Source: Clostridium sp. AF37-5 (GTDB lineage: Bacteria > Bacillota > Clostridia > Lachnospirales > Lachnospiraceae). From it: 30,015 bases of DNA. The stretch covers positions 1 to 30,015 of the forward strand of contig NZ_QUDR01000028.1 of the NCBI RefSeq assembly GCF_003477605.1, in the 5' to 3' direction. Shown here in pieces: positions 1 through 7,414 of this stretch. The notes beneath the pieces were generated by a model. It was not told where the DNA came from and ran no database searches. It saw only the letters and a list, made by a program, of their open reading frames with translations. Made by a program: the position numbers and the translations under genes. How positions within the stretch are numbered: position 1 is the stretch's first letter; each line of letters begins with the position of its first letter.

Positions 1-270
1 GAAATCGGAGACTTGGCAAAGGCAATACACAAAGCAGTTGACTATTGTATTGAAGCAGACCATTTGCGCTCGTTTCTGATTCGAAACCGAGCGGAGGTAG
101 AACCTATGTTGTTATCAGAGGGTACGGTGGAAGAATATGTGGATAGCATGAATGAAGTCAAGGAACAGGAAATTGAGCGGCTGAAAAGAGAACTGTCGAA
201 GGTAACTCAGGAAAAAAATGAGGAAATTGCTCGATTAAAAGCCTTACTTGCAGCAAAAGAAAACAAATAA
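1..270 (+). CDS. C-terminal part of an Rpn-family (PD-(D/E)XK) nuclease/putative transposase, cut by window edge
   Basis: The reading frame is open at base 1 (E-I-G-D-L-A-K...) and ends with TAA at 268-270, so the TTG at 13 is an internal codon and the gene starts outside the window. What is visible is the tail only: a segment like 'KAVDYCIEADHLRSFLIRNRAEV' near the beginning, then a highly charged heptad-rich coiled coil (KEQEIERLKRELSKVTQEK) to the end. That layout matches the C-terminus of recombination-promoting nuclease (Rpn/YhgA-like) proteins common in Lachnospiraceae, where the nuclease core lies upstream. The catalytic core is not visible, so the family call rests on the tail alone. 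A strong terminator follows 30 bases downstream. Confidence 0.6.
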   Translation, partial: EIGDLAKAIHKAVDYCIEADHLRSFLIRNRAEVEPMLLSEGTVEEYVDSMNEVKEQEIERLKRELSKVTQEKNEEIARLKALLAAKENK

Positions 271-298
271 TTAACACAGCAGGAGAAGTTATTATCTA

Positions 299-330
299 GA
301 GCGGGCGCAGGAAGCGCCCGCTTAAATTTT
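299..330. terminator. Intrinsic terminator between convergent genes
   Basis: A perfect 8-bp GC stem, GCGGGCGC (301-308) and GCGCCCGC (314-321), closes a 5-base loop (AGGAA) and is followed by TTAAATTTT. It lies between the rightward Rpn-like fragment and the stop of the leftward gene at 335, so it can serve both. The T-tract is better on the plus strand. Confidence 0.8.
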
Positions 331-334
331 ACAC

Positions 335-1372
335 TTAGGAAAACAATGCTTTTACTTCATCCAGTGAAACCTGATAATGTGTAATCTTTGCGGTTTTCTT
401 CTTTACAAGAACAGCAACCTTTATATCCAGATACTTCTCCGTGTAGGAATTGCCCGGTATAAATTCTTTGCCTATCTTTTCTGCATAATTTTCATTATAA
501 ACGGTTTCTTCTTTTGTCTTCACTCCGTTTTCTTTGGCAAATTGAATCCGTTTTTGTTCCGGCAGTTCACTCCATTTTTTCATGATTTTATGCATTTGTG
601 TAACCTGCGTATCACGCGTGTCCTCGCTCTGCGTTTCCCCCTGCGCCATTTTGAAAGCTTCCTGTGCTTTATCTTCATTTGCCTTTGTCTTATCCAATGA
701 CACTTCAAATAAAACACTGACACCTTTGTACTTCGGATTTGCCGAAATCTCTCCTGTCTTTTTATCGTAACAGAAATTTTCAGCACCCGGTGTCTGGTCA
801 CTCACACCTAAATAAACACCATAATTTGCAAAAATATCGAGATTATCACACTCATAAATATAATAGCGGATACCATCAATTAACTGGCTTTCCGAACTTC
901 CGCCCATGACAAAAAGATTATACTGCCACGGTGCCTTTCCCTTTACAAAAGGCGATGCAATCATCCGTTCATCCTTTTCCTTTGTATTTTCTACTGCCAC
1001 AACATAATACGATTTTTCCTTCGACACACCGGAATTAATCTCCTCGTCAAGCAATTTCTTTCCGCTCACTTTTCCGAGATAGCTAATTTTATAGTCACCT
1101 GACTTTTTCGTTACGACCTGCTCCGATAATCCCGCAAATTCCTTTGCCAGCCTATCATTTCCCATCTGCTCTGCTGCCTCATTTGCCGTGAGCAAATGAA
1201 CCGCTGCATAGGCCGTCGTTCCACCAACAAGCAGACACAACGCAATGACCGCTGCTTTCATAAAATGACTGCCGGCAAAATTTCTCCGGCGTTTCTGTAA
1301 AATCGCTCGATAAATCCTCTCTTTATCTTCTTTCGAGCACTCCATTTTCTGATAAATATCTTTAATCTCCAT
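335..1372 (-). CDS. Membrane-anchored protein, probable anti-sigma factor of the adjacent ECF sigma
   Basis: This 345-residue protein has a short charged cytoplasmic N-terminus (about residues 1-36), one transmembrane helix (about 37-57, MKAAVIALCLLVGGTTAYAA) and a large extracytoplasmic part of no fold I recognise. It starts only two bases after the stop of the ECF sigma gene, and its ribosome-binding site (GGGAGGAA) sits in the last codons of that gene, which implies translational coupling. Single-pass proteins encoded directly downstream of ECF sigma factors are usually their anti-sigma factors, with the N-terminus holding the sigma factor. No zinc-binding HxxxCxxC motif is visible, so it would be a non-ZAS type. 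Function is inferred from position and topology, not from a recognised domain. Confidence 0.65.
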   Translation of the reverse strand: MEIKDIYQKMECSKEDKERIYRAILQKRRRNFAGSHFMKAAVIALCLLVGGTTAYAAVHLLTANEAAEQMGNDRLAKEFAGLSEQVVTKKSGDYKISYLGKVSGKKLLDEEINSGVSKEKSYYVVAVENTKEKDERMIASPFVKGKAPWQYNLFVMGGSSESQLIDGIRYYIYECDNLDIFANYGVYLGVSDQTPGAENFCYDKKTGEISANPKYKGVSVLFEVSLDKTKANEDKAQEAFKMAQGETQSEDTRDTQVTQMHKIMKKWSELPEQKRIQFAKENGVKTKEETVYNENYAEKIGKEFIPGNSYTEKYLDIKVAVLVKKKTAKITHYQVSLDEVKALFS

Positions 1373-1374
1373 TT

Positions 1375-1920
1375 CTATTCCTCCCTGGTCTGATATACAC
1401 TGCCTCGATTAACTCCGACAGCATTTCCTTCATTCAATTCCTGTTTCAACAATTTCTTTGCTTTCTGCAAATACGTTCGTATCGTAGATTCCGGCTTTTT
1501 CAATAATTTTGCAATCTGCACACTATTATAGCCCTCGTAATAATAAAGATACACAACGGTTTTGTACTTCACCGGGAGATTTAACACAAGTTCAAGCATT
1601 TCAATTTCATATTCATCATAACGCCCTTTTGTCTCCTCATTTTCCTGCCAGCTTCGATTTTTCCGCCACCAATGTTTCAAAATATTTTTGCAGACATTTC
1701 CTGCTGTGACAAGGAGCCACCCTTTTACGTGTTCTTCCTCTTTCACGCGCTCCATTGCCTGATAAAAGCGGCAAAAAGTTTCCTGCACGGCATCCTCCGT
1801 GTCCATCTTATTTTTCATATACGAAAAGCAAAGCCGGTACACATCCTGCATATAAGAATCGTATACATTTTGAAATCTCGCTTCCTTATCGACGTCGTAT
1901 AAAGAATGTTCCACTTTCAT
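1375..1920 (-). CDS. ECF (sigma-70 family, group 4) RNA polymerase sigma factor
   Basis: Region 2 is clear (FQNVYDSYMQDVYRLCFSYM, then the DTEDAVQETF core that contacts the -10 and core polymerase). After a variable linker with a WW pair comes region 4, a helix-turn-helix (LPVKYKTVVYLYYYEGYN...SVQIAKLLKKPESTIRTYLQKA) that reads the -35. Sizes and order are those of ECF sigma factors; regions 1 and 3 are absent. Start choice: the frame opens at a GTG at 1932, but AGGAGG lies at 1927-1922, inside that extension. ATG at 1920 is only 1 base from it, whereas GTG at 1914 has ideal 7-base spacing, so the true start may be 1914. The downstream gene is the presumed anti-sigma factor. The signal sensed is unknown. 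Confidence 0.9.
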   Translation of the reverse strand: MKVEHSLYDVDKEARFQNVYDSYMQDVYRLCFSYMKNKMDTEDAVQETFCRFYQAMERVKEEEHVKGWLLVTAGNVCKNILKHWWRKNRSWQENEETKGRYDEYEIEMLELVLNLPVKYKTVVYLYYYEGYNSVQIAKLLKKPESTIRTYLQKAKKLLKQELNEGNAVGVNRGSVYQTREE

Positions 1921-1990
1921 CCCTCCTTTCACTTAATATACAATTGGCAATGGATTTGCGTCGAGTTATTTCTGATTTTTTATGCTTAAA

Positions 1991-2305
1991 CTAATCCTGA
2001 TTTTTCGGAACTGCCAAAAGCGTAAGGGCAAATGGCAGAATTGCGCAAAAGAACAAACCAATTAGTGCCACCAGATAGTGACGGAAGAAAATAAATAAAA
2101 CTACATACAAAATTAACAGGAAACACTGCAACGCAAGAAGCAGTGTTTTTACCTGCCTGTATTTTTTCTCATCCAGATTTTTTTCCAGTTCAAAACCATT
2201 CATTAAGATTCCTTTTTCCTGACTTGTTACCGCCGTATGAACTGCACTTATAATAAGTGCCAGTGTACCAATCACATAAATTGCTATTGCTCCATGCCAT
2301 TCCAT
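1991..2305 (-). CDS. Small multi-pass membrane protein, function unknown
   Basis: About 104 residues with three hydrophobic helices: one near the N-terminus (AIAIYVIGTLALIISAVHTA) and two toward the C-terminus, split by a charged loop (FELEKNLDEKKYRQVK). I do not recognise a family. The frame is open back to 2341, but a GGGGGTG ribosome-binding site 5 bases upstream favours ATG at 2305, which removes an overlap with the preceding gene. It is the last gene of the PadR-HAAS cluster, 13 bases downstream of its neighbour, so it is likely co-transcribed and under PadR control. Confidence 0.6.
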   Translation of the reverse strand: MEWHGAIAIYVIGTLALIISAVHTAVTSQEKGILMNGFELEKNLDEKKYRQVKTLLLALQCFLLILYVVLFIFFRHYLVALIGLFFCAILPFALTLLAVPKNQD

Positions 2306-2318
2306 ACAAACACCCCCG

Positions 2319-2972
2319 TTATTTAAAATAAAATCCGGCAATTAAATTTTCTGTATCCAGAGAAATCGTATACACAATCTGACGCTTGCCATAGTCTACA
2401 GCCACTTGATAAACCTTCAAATCCCATCCTGCCTGAGTGGTTTGTGTCACACTTAATAACTTCTCATTTTCTGCTTTTTCAATCATCTGTGATGAAGCTA
2501 TTTTTTGTGCATCTTCCCAATTTTTCTTAGAAAATGCCGCCTGCATTTTCGCATCACACCGAGCGATAAATTTTTCATATGCGCCATCCGAAAAATCGGT
2601 AATTACCTCTCGTACAACATCAGGAATTTTCTCGATTTTCTGAGTTTCAACATTCTTTGTCAACTGCTGCCCGCTGTTTTTTTCGTGCGAGTGTGCAAAC
2701 CAAACACCTGCCGCCACACAAGCAAATAAAACAAGCACTGCCACGCTGCCAATTAAAATTCTTTTCCCTTTTTGTATGCTCCGTCCATCTTCATTAAATT
2801 CACTAACAAACTGCTCCGGTGTTCCCCACTCCTGCCTTATCTCCTCCCAGCTCTTTCCGCCTTCTTTCGCACTCGCAATGTCTGACTCAAGCTGTCGCAG
2901 TATCTCTCGTTTTTTGTCCGCTTTACAATGCAGGAGCCGCTTTATCTGTCGTAAAAATTGTTGTTCTGTCAT
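2319..2972 (-). CDS. HAAS/DUF1700-type membrane protein with extracytoplasmic DUF3887-like domain
   Basis: 217 residues. The N-terminal 60 (MTEQQFLRQIKRLLHC...WEEIRQEWGTPEQFVSEF) resemble the HAAS/DUF1700 helical module found in proteins encoded next to PadR regulators. One transmembrane helix follows (about 72-92), then an outside domain containing DVVREVITDFSDGAYEKF, which resembles DUF3887-type folds. The start ATG overlaps the padR stop by four bases (ATGA), so the two are translationally coupled. In known PadR-HAAS pairs the membrane protein works in the same signalling or envelope-stress unit as the regulator. The exact role is not known, and the domain names are from pattern memory. 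Confidence 0.75.
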   Translation of the reverse strand: MTEQQFLRQIKRLLHCKADKKREILRQLESDIASAKEGGKSWEEIRQEWGTPEQFVSEFNEDGRSIQKGKRILIGSVAVLVLFACVAAGVWFAHSHEKNSGQQLTKNVETQKIEKIPDVVREVITDFSDGAYEKFIARCDAKMQAAFSKKNWEDAQKIASSQMIEKAENEKLLSVTQTTQAGWDLKVYQVAVDYGKRQIVYTISLDTENLIAGFYFK

Positions 2973-3268
2973 TTGCCGTTCCCCCTTAATAATTCATCCA
3001 CTTTCTTTTCAAACAAAGTCCAATGCTCCTTTTGAAACAAAAGTCTCTCTCTCCCCTTCTTTGTTATTTCGTAATATTTCTTGGGTGCCTTGCCATCTTT
3101 CGGCTCAGACCAGCTGCTTTTTGCAAAATCATTGTCCTCCAAGCGGTATAAAATCGGATATAGCGTTCCTTCTTTTAAAGCAAAAAAATCCTCGCTCGTC
3201 CCTTTTAAGGTTTGTATCATCTCATACCCATACATACTCTTTTTTGCCAAAAGTTCAAGAACCAGCAT
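2969..3268 (-). CDS. PadR-family transcriptional regulator (start codon uncertain; frame extends to an ACG at 3310)
   Basis: A winged-helix PadR regulator: LVLELLAKKSMYGYEMIQTL (first helices), EGTLYPILYRLEDNDF (recognition helix and wing) and KKYYEITKKGRERL, then a C-terminal dimerisation helix. From ATG 3268 it has 99 residues and lacks the usual N-terminal helix. In-frame codons upstream restore exactly that segment (EQQLKKGVLEM), back to an ACG at 3310-3308. A near-consensus ribosome-binding site (AAGAGGTGA, 3325-3317) is spaced correctly for the ACG, and no ATG, GTG or TTG lies in between. Either ACG initiates weakly, or the start was mutated and ATG 3268 (weak AGGGTG upstream) is used. 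A palindromic operator sits over the predicted transcript start, suggesting autorepression. Confidence 0.85.
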   Translation of the reverse strand: MLVLELLAKKSMYGYEMIQTLKGTSEDFFALKEGTLYPILYRLEDNDFAKSSWSEPKDGKAPKKYYEITKKGRERLLFQKEHWTLFEKKVDELLRGNGK

Positions 3269-3330
3269 CTCTAATACACCCTTTTTTAACTGTTGTTCAA
3301 AACTCGCCGTATGCCCTCACCTCTTAACTG

Positions 3331-3345
3331 TTTAGTATTACTAAA
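3331..3345. promoter_or_regulatory. 15-bp perfect palindromic operator, probably for PadR
   Basis: TTTAGTATTACTAAA is a perfect inverted repeat (two 7-base arms around one T). It lies just downstream of the padR -10 box, covering the predicted transcription start. Its position is typical for repressor blocking by an autoregulated PadR protein. The binding protein is inferred from adjacency. Confidence 0.6.
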
Positions 3346-3348
3346 TAC

Positions 3349-3377
3349 ATTGTATCGCTTAGGTTTAGTTCTGTCAA
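3349..3377 (-). promoter_or_regulatory. Sigma-A promoter of the padR operon
   Basis: On the minus strand, TTGACA (3377-3372) and TACAAT (3354-3349) are separated by exactly 17 bases. This is a near-perfect housekeeping promoter pointing at padR, with the palindrome at 3331-3345 immediately downstream. Confidence 0.75.
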
Positions 3378-3393
3378 GTTTGAAAATAGGCCT

Positions 3394-3490
3394 GTTTGTG
3401 TCAATTGTTCATTGGCACTTTTTTAGTTTCCGTAATTACGCAGAAATTACTGGAAACCAAAGAAACTAGCAGCGAACAATTGTCACAAAC
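3394..3490. repeat. Intergenic palindromic repeat, copy 1 (about 97 bp, MITE-like)
   Basis: Ends are inverted: GTTTGTGTCAATTGTTC (3394-3410) against GAACAATTGTCACAAAC (3474-3490), with a single mismatch. Inner arms GTTTCCGTAATT (3426-3437) and AATTACTGGAAAC (3445-3457) also pair, so the whole unit folds into one long hairpin. It contains TTGGCACTTTTTT (3413-3425) as in the copies at 13799 and 29964. It has no coding capacity of its own and lies directly upstream of the padR promoter. Confidence 0.75.
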
Positions 3491-3491
3491 T

Positions 3492-3604
3492 CCGCAGGAA
3501 TTGCTTATGGTTTCTGCGGTCACACGGTAAGGTGATTCCGTTACCATCATTGCTATCTTTTCTGCAAGTTCTATATCATAAGCTTCCAGTATGAAAGCAA
3601 CAAC
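3492..3604 (-). pseudogene. Possible transposase remnant (UPF0236/ISLre2-like fragment)
   Basis: Read on the minus strand, this short stretch encodes a protein-like segment containing LAEKIAMMVTESPYRVTAET followed by ISNSCG, with no start codon or ribosome-binding site of its own. The pattern recalls the segment of UPF0236/ISLre2-type transposases just before their 'QxIS..gvWN' motif. Sense stops exactly where hairpin copy 1 begins. The frame runs on through the repeat to a TGA near 3403 as non-homologous residues. The family call is from pattern memory only; it could be a chance frame. Confidence 0.3.
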
Positions 3605-3606
3605 TT

Positions 3607-4488
3607 TTACCCTTGTAAATGCTTTTCATATTTTCCAACCACAGACATCCCATCTTTTACAATTACAAATGCATGCTCATCCACTTCTTTTAATTCCCGC
3701 TTTAAATGAGCACATTCATATTTGGACAAAACAACAATAACCATATATGTATTTTCTTCCGTATAACCGCCTTTTGCTTCCCACCAGGTCGCATCGCGGT
3801 GATATTCATTGACAATGTAATCAATAATCTTCAAAGGCTTCTTTTTAGTAAATATAACCACTTCCGTGTTAATATTCTGCGTATGAGCCCGATCCGTCAT
3901 CAACATACTTACTGCCGAATATATAATGCTATATACTGCCGTAGGAAGTCCGAACAATACTGCACAAACAATATAAATAACTGCATTTACCGACAGTGAC
4001 ACTTTACCAACACTAAATCCTTTAAACCGTTTGGTAAAAATCATACCAACAATATCCAAACCACCGCTTGATCCACCGGATTGCAATGCTATCCCAATTC
4101 CTGTTCCTCCAAAAATTCCACCAATTATGCTTGCAGTAAGGGAATCCCTTACAATTGGTATCGCCGGTATCGGAATCAAACTAAGAAACAATGTTTGACT
4201 CACCACACAAACCAATGTCCGAAAGAAAAATTTCTTACCGACAAATACATAGGCAAGTACAAACAATGGAATATTCAAAAGCATGTTAATAATACCCGCA
4301 ATATCCGTTGTCCCGGATGCCAAATGAAAATAACGCACCAATACCGTACGAATCACCTGACTAATTCCCAAAACACCACCATTATAAAGATTTGCCGGTA
4401 CGATAAAAAGATTAATACCCGCTGAAAAAACTAACATACCAACCACTGCAACCACATTTCGCTGCCAAAATTCCCGCTTTGTATTCAT
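3607..4488 (-). CDS. YitT-family membrane protein (DUF161 plus DUF2179)
   Basis: 293 residues: five to six hydrophobic helices in the first two thirds (NVVAVVGMLVFSAGINLFIV, with the family motif NLYNGGVLGISQ near residue 36, and LQSGGSSGGLDIVGMI in the middle). A soluble C-terminal DUF2179 domain (TEVVIFTKKKPLKIIDYIVN ... GGYTEENTYMVIVVLSKYE) follows. Length and architecture match B. subtilis YitT relatives; the transported substrate, if any, is not established. ATG at 4488 has AGAGG 8 bases upstream. It begins 50 bases after the P-type ATPase stop with no clear terminator or good promoter between, so it may be co-transcribed and share the ATPase's riboswitch control. Confidence 0.88.
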   Translation of the reverse strand: MNTKREFWQRNVVAVVGMLVFSAGINLFIVPANLYNGGVLGISQVIRTVLVRYFHLASGTTDIAGIINMLLNIPLFVLAYVFVGKKFFFRTLVCVVSQTLFLSLIPIPAIPIVRDSLTASIIGGIFGGTGIGIALQSGGSSGGLDIVGMIFTKRFKGFSVGKVSLSVNAVIYIVCAVLFGLPTAVYSIIYSAVSMLMTDRAHTQNINTEVVIFTKKKPLKIIDYIVNEYHRDATWWEAKGGYTEENTYMVIVVLSKYECAHLKRELKEVDEHAFVIVKDGMSVVGKYEKHLQG

Positions 4489-4538
4489 ATCATCGCCTCT
4501 TTTCTCAAAATGTATGTTTTGCGCCGCATTTCTTTCTC

Positions 4539-7169
4539 TTATTTTAACAAATTCTTTCTTTTTTTGCTAGTTATGAACTTATAACCTTGAATAAATATGG
4601 TGGGTGTAATTGCCAATCCCAGAATAGTTGCATACTCTATTCCACTTAATGGAGTTACCTCAAAAAGTATCTGCAATCCCGGCAGAAAAAGCACTGCAGC
4701 AAGTAGTAATGTTCCCGCTGCAAAAGCACCGATGCTCCATAGATTTGTAGAAAATTTCAAATCTACCAGCGAACGCTCGCTCCGACAGGTAAAACCGTGA
4801 AATAACCGTGCCAATGTCAGGGTAGCAAATGCCATTGTAGCCCCCATTGCATCGCTCCTATTCAACCCTATACAAAAAGCTGCCATTGTTGCTGCTGCAA
4901 TAAGCGCACCATAGCCAAAGAGATGGCTCACAAATTTTCCTGTAAGAATACCTTCCTCCGGGTTTCTCGGCTTTTGCTTTAATAGTTCGGGATCCGATGG
5001 CTCCATTCCAATGGCAAGTGCCGGCAGCGAATCTGTCAACAAATTTATAAAAAGAAGATGAACCGGTTTGAAGGGTGATGGGAGTGCCGCTACCGAGCAA
5101 ACAAGTACCGCAATAATTGCAGCCATGTTTCCGGAAAGCAGAAACTGTATTGCATTTTTTATATTGCGATACACGTTTCTTCCATTCAGCACAGCTTTAA
5201 TGATGGTAGCAAAATTATCATCTGCTAAAATCATAGAGGAGGCATCTTTTGATACTTCTGTTCCTGTAATTCCCATTGCCACGCCAATATCTGCTTTCTT
5301 TAGTGCCGGTGCATCATTTACTCCATCCCCTGTCATAGCTACAATGCGGCCTTTCTTTTGCCAGTTTCTCACAATTCGTATTTTGTTTTCCGGTGAAACC
5401 CTTGCATAAACAGAAATTTCTTCCAAAAGCCCATGTAATTCTTCGTCACTCATAGCATCTAATTCCTGTCCCGTCACCGCCAAATCATCTTTTTGGAAAA
5501 TGCCTATCTTTTTTGCAATTGCCTCTGCTGTTACTTTATGATCTCCGGTAATCATAACTGTGCGAATTCCAGCCTGTCTGGCTGTCTGTACAGCATCCAC
5601 TGCTTCCTCTCTCGGTGGATCAATCATTGCTGCCAAACCGACAAAGATAAATCCATTTTCCTCCTCCAACGTCAGTTTCTTGCCCTCATTAACCTCTTTA
5701 TATGCAAAAGCAAGTACTCGGAGACCATTTTCAGAAAACTTCTGATTCTGTTGCAAAATTTTCTCTTTCATCTTGTCAGTCATATCACGATTTCCACCAA
5801 TCTCGGCACATTTTACGCATCGTTCCAGTAAAACATCCACTGCACCTTTCGTTAGTATCATCGTTATACCATGCAGGCGGTATTTGGTGCTCATAAGCTT
5901 ACGTTCTGAGTCAAAAGCAAGTTCTTCCATTCTTGGTATCATTTCACGAATGACCTCTTCCGAAATTCCAGCCTTTGTCAATCCGGCTTTTTGTGCCATT
6001 GTCAAAAGACAGCTCTCTGTGGGATCTCCAATTTCCTTTTTCATTTGAACGGAGGCGTCATTATTCAAAATCGCGTTGTACAAAAAAATTCTGTGAAGCG
6101 GTTCCGTTAGCTTAAGGCTCTCTGGCTTAACAACAGTATGATTAATATATATATCTGTTACCGTCATTTTGTTTTGTGTCAGCGTTCCTGTCTTATCCGA
6201 ACAGATTACCGACACACACCCGAGGCTTTCCACCGCTTTTAATTCCTTAATAATGGCATTCTCCTCTGCCATTTTCCTTGTTCCCATGGCTTGCACAATC
6301 GTAACAATAGAACTAAGCGCCTCCGGAATTGCCGCCACAGCAAGAGCCACAGCAAACATTAATGAATCCAGTATTGGCTGTTTCTGACAAATTCTCAGCA
6401 CAAACACTATTGTGGAAATAATCATGATTACAATAGCAAGCTTTTTCCCAAAATCATCTAAACTTTCCTGCAAAGGTGTTTTCCTCTCTTGCGTGGCATT
6501 CATGAGTTCCGCAATCTTTCCCATCTCCGTCTTCATTCCTGTCGCCGTTACTAACACCACCGCACGTCCCTGCGCAACCAATGTACCGGAATATACCATG
6601 TTGATTCGGTCTGCCAATGCCGCCTCTTCCTCAATAGCATCTTCTGATTTATCCACATTTGTGGATTCCCCGGTAAGAGAACTTTCATTAACCTGAAGCG
6701 AATAATTATCCAAAATGCGTCCATCTGCTGCAATCATGTCCCCTGCTTCCAGAAGAAGAATATCCCCTGGTACAATCTCTTTAGAAAAGATTTTCATTTT
6801 TTTACCATCACGAAGTACTTTTGCATGTGGTGATGAAAGTGCCTTGAGAGAATCAAGCGACTTTTCTGCCTTGAGATATTGAACCGTTCCAAGCACAGCA
6901 TTCATCACAATAACAACAAAGATTACAACCGTACTCTCCATATTTCCGGATAACATCGACACAACTGCGGCAATCATTAAAATAATAACCAGCAAATCCT
7001 GAAACTGCTCCGCAAAAATGCGCACCGGACTTTTTTTCTTTGTTGCTTGTAACTGATTTTCCCCTATTTTCTGCCTTATTTCCTGCACCCTGCTTTCTGT
7101 CAGGCCTTTCTCCGAGACATGTTGGTTTTGGAGTATTTCTTCCCTGGTCATCCGGTAAATTTCTTTCAT
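4539..7169 (-). CDS. P-type cation-transporting ATPase (P2A, Ca2+/Mn2+ type)
   Basis: 876 residues from ATG 7169, which has AAAGGA upstream; the frame extends to a TTG at 7205 without better support. Motifs in order: actuator TGES (about 166-169), PEAL of transmembrane helix 4 in AVAAIPEALSSIV (about 282-285), phosphorylation site DKTGTLT (Asp about 325), nucleotide-binding KGA, hinge TGDGVNDAP (about 613), and helix 6 NLLTDSLPA with the Asn/Asp pair (about 709/713) that coordinates the ion in SERCA-like pumps. All catalytic residues are present. The family includes bacterial Ca2+ exporters (LMCA1, CaxP/MgtA) and Mn2+ exporters such as Lactococcus YoaB. A Mn2+-type riboswitch in the leader argues for manganese detoxification or mixed Ca/Mn efflux across the cell membrane. 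Confidence 0.95.
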   Translation of the reverse strand: MKEIYRMTREEILQNQHVSEKGLTESRVQEIRQKIGENQLQATKKKSPVRIFAEQFQDLLVIILMIAAVVSMLSGNMESTVVIFVVIVMNAVLGTVQYLKAEKSLDSLKALSSPHAKVLRDGKKMKIFSKEIVPGDILLLEAGDMIAADGRILDNYSLQVNESSLTGESTNVDKSEDAIEEEAALADRINMVYSGTLVAQGRAVVLVTATGMKTEMGKIAELMNATQERKTPLQESLDDFGKKLAIVIMIISTIVFVLRICQKQPILDSLMFAVALAVAAIPEALSSIVTIVQAMGTRKMAEENAIIKELKAVESLGCVSVICSDKTGTLTQNKMTVTDIYINHTVVKPESLKLTEPLHRIFLYNAILNNDASVQMKKEIGDPTESCLLTMAQKAGLTKAGISEEVIREMIPRMEELAFDSERKLMSTKYRLHGITMILTKGAVDVLLERCVKCAEIGGNRDMTDKMKEKILQQNQKFSENGLRVLAFAYKEVNEGKKLTLEEENGFIFVGLAAMIDPPREEAVDAVQTARQAGIRTVMITGDHKVTAEAIAKKIGIFQKDDLAVTGQELDAMSDEELHGLLEEISVYARVSPENKIRIVRNWQKKGRIVAMTGDGVNDAPALKKADIGVAMGITGTEVSKDASSMILADDNFATIIKAVLNGRNVYRNIKNAIQFLLSGNMAAIIAVLVCSVAALPSPFKPVHLLFINLLTDSLPALAIGMEPSDPELLKQKPRNPEEGILTGKFVSHLFGYGALIAAATMAAFCIGLNRSDAMGATMAFATLTLARLFHGFTCRSERSLVDLKFSTNLWSIGAFAAGTLLLAAVLFLPGLQILFEVTPLSGIEYATILGLAITPTIFIQGYKFITSKKRKNLLK

Positions 7170-7223
7170 CTTTTCTTTCCTTTCTCTGATTAATAACAAT
7201 TTCAAAGTTCGCAGCCCGCCTCA

Positions 7224-7271
7224 ATAAAAAAAGACTTTTTGTGCATGCAAAACACATGCACAAAAAGTCTT
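7224..7271 (-). terminator. Strong intrinsic terminator in the ATPase leader (riboswitch expression platform)
   Basis: A perfect 17-bp stem, AAGACTTTTTGTGCATG (7231-7247) with CATGCACAAAAAGTCTT (7255-7271), has a 7-base loop and is followed on the minus strand by seven T residues (7232-7226). It lies between the riboswitch-like aptamer and the ATPase start, with about 55 bases to the ATG. It would end transcription unless an antiterminator forms. Confidence 0.85.
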
Positions 7272-7376
7272 GTTCAACAAATCTAATTTGTTCCGTAAAT
7301 TCCGGATTCTTTCAAATCGTACTGACGAAATCTACACCTCACCTTTTGGCGCGGAACTACTCCCTCTTTGCGGGTT
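7272..7376 (-). promoter_or_regulatory. yybP-ykoY-type (manganese) riboswitch aptamer
   Basis: The minus-strand leader carries the two conserved internal-loop blocks of yybP-ykoY RNAs: GGGAGTAG (7364-7357), followed by a GCGCC segment, and CGTCAGTACG (7327-7318). Small hairpins then follow, including AACAAAT-TAG-ATTTGTT just before the terminator. The element sits between a good promoter (7383-7411) and a P-type cation ATPase, a known target class of this riboswitch. Mn2+ binding normally favours expression by preventing terminator formation. Exact paired regions were not computed. Confidence 0.75.
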
Positions 7377-7382
7377 GTTCTT

Positions 7383-7411
7383 ATCTTATCACATATTCTT
7401 TTCCTTGTAAA
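7383..7411 (-). promoter_or_regulatory. Promoter of the riboswitch-ATPase transcript
   Basis: On the minus strand TTTACA (7411-7406) and TAAGAT (7388-7383) are 17 bases apart. The -10 ends about 12 bases before the GC-rich start of the aptamer region. The -35 overlaps the end of the upstream zinc-ribbon gene's stop region. Confidence 0.55.
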
Positions 7412-7414
7412 CAG

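Noticed and set aside
1933..1990. Separate promoter for the ECF sigma gene
   Set aside because: A TATATT-like box is present, but no convincing -35 or ECF-type recognition element at the right distance; read-through from the padR operon is possible.
2776..3327. 183-residue plus-strand open frame
   Set aside because: It lies opposite padR and the HAAS gene, has low-complexity Ser/Leu/Pro composition and no recognisable domain or ribosome-binding site.
3492..3519. CCGCAG...CTGCGG hairpin as a terminator of the YitT gene
   Set aside because: The 6-bp stem has a 16-base loop and no T-tract on the minus strand.
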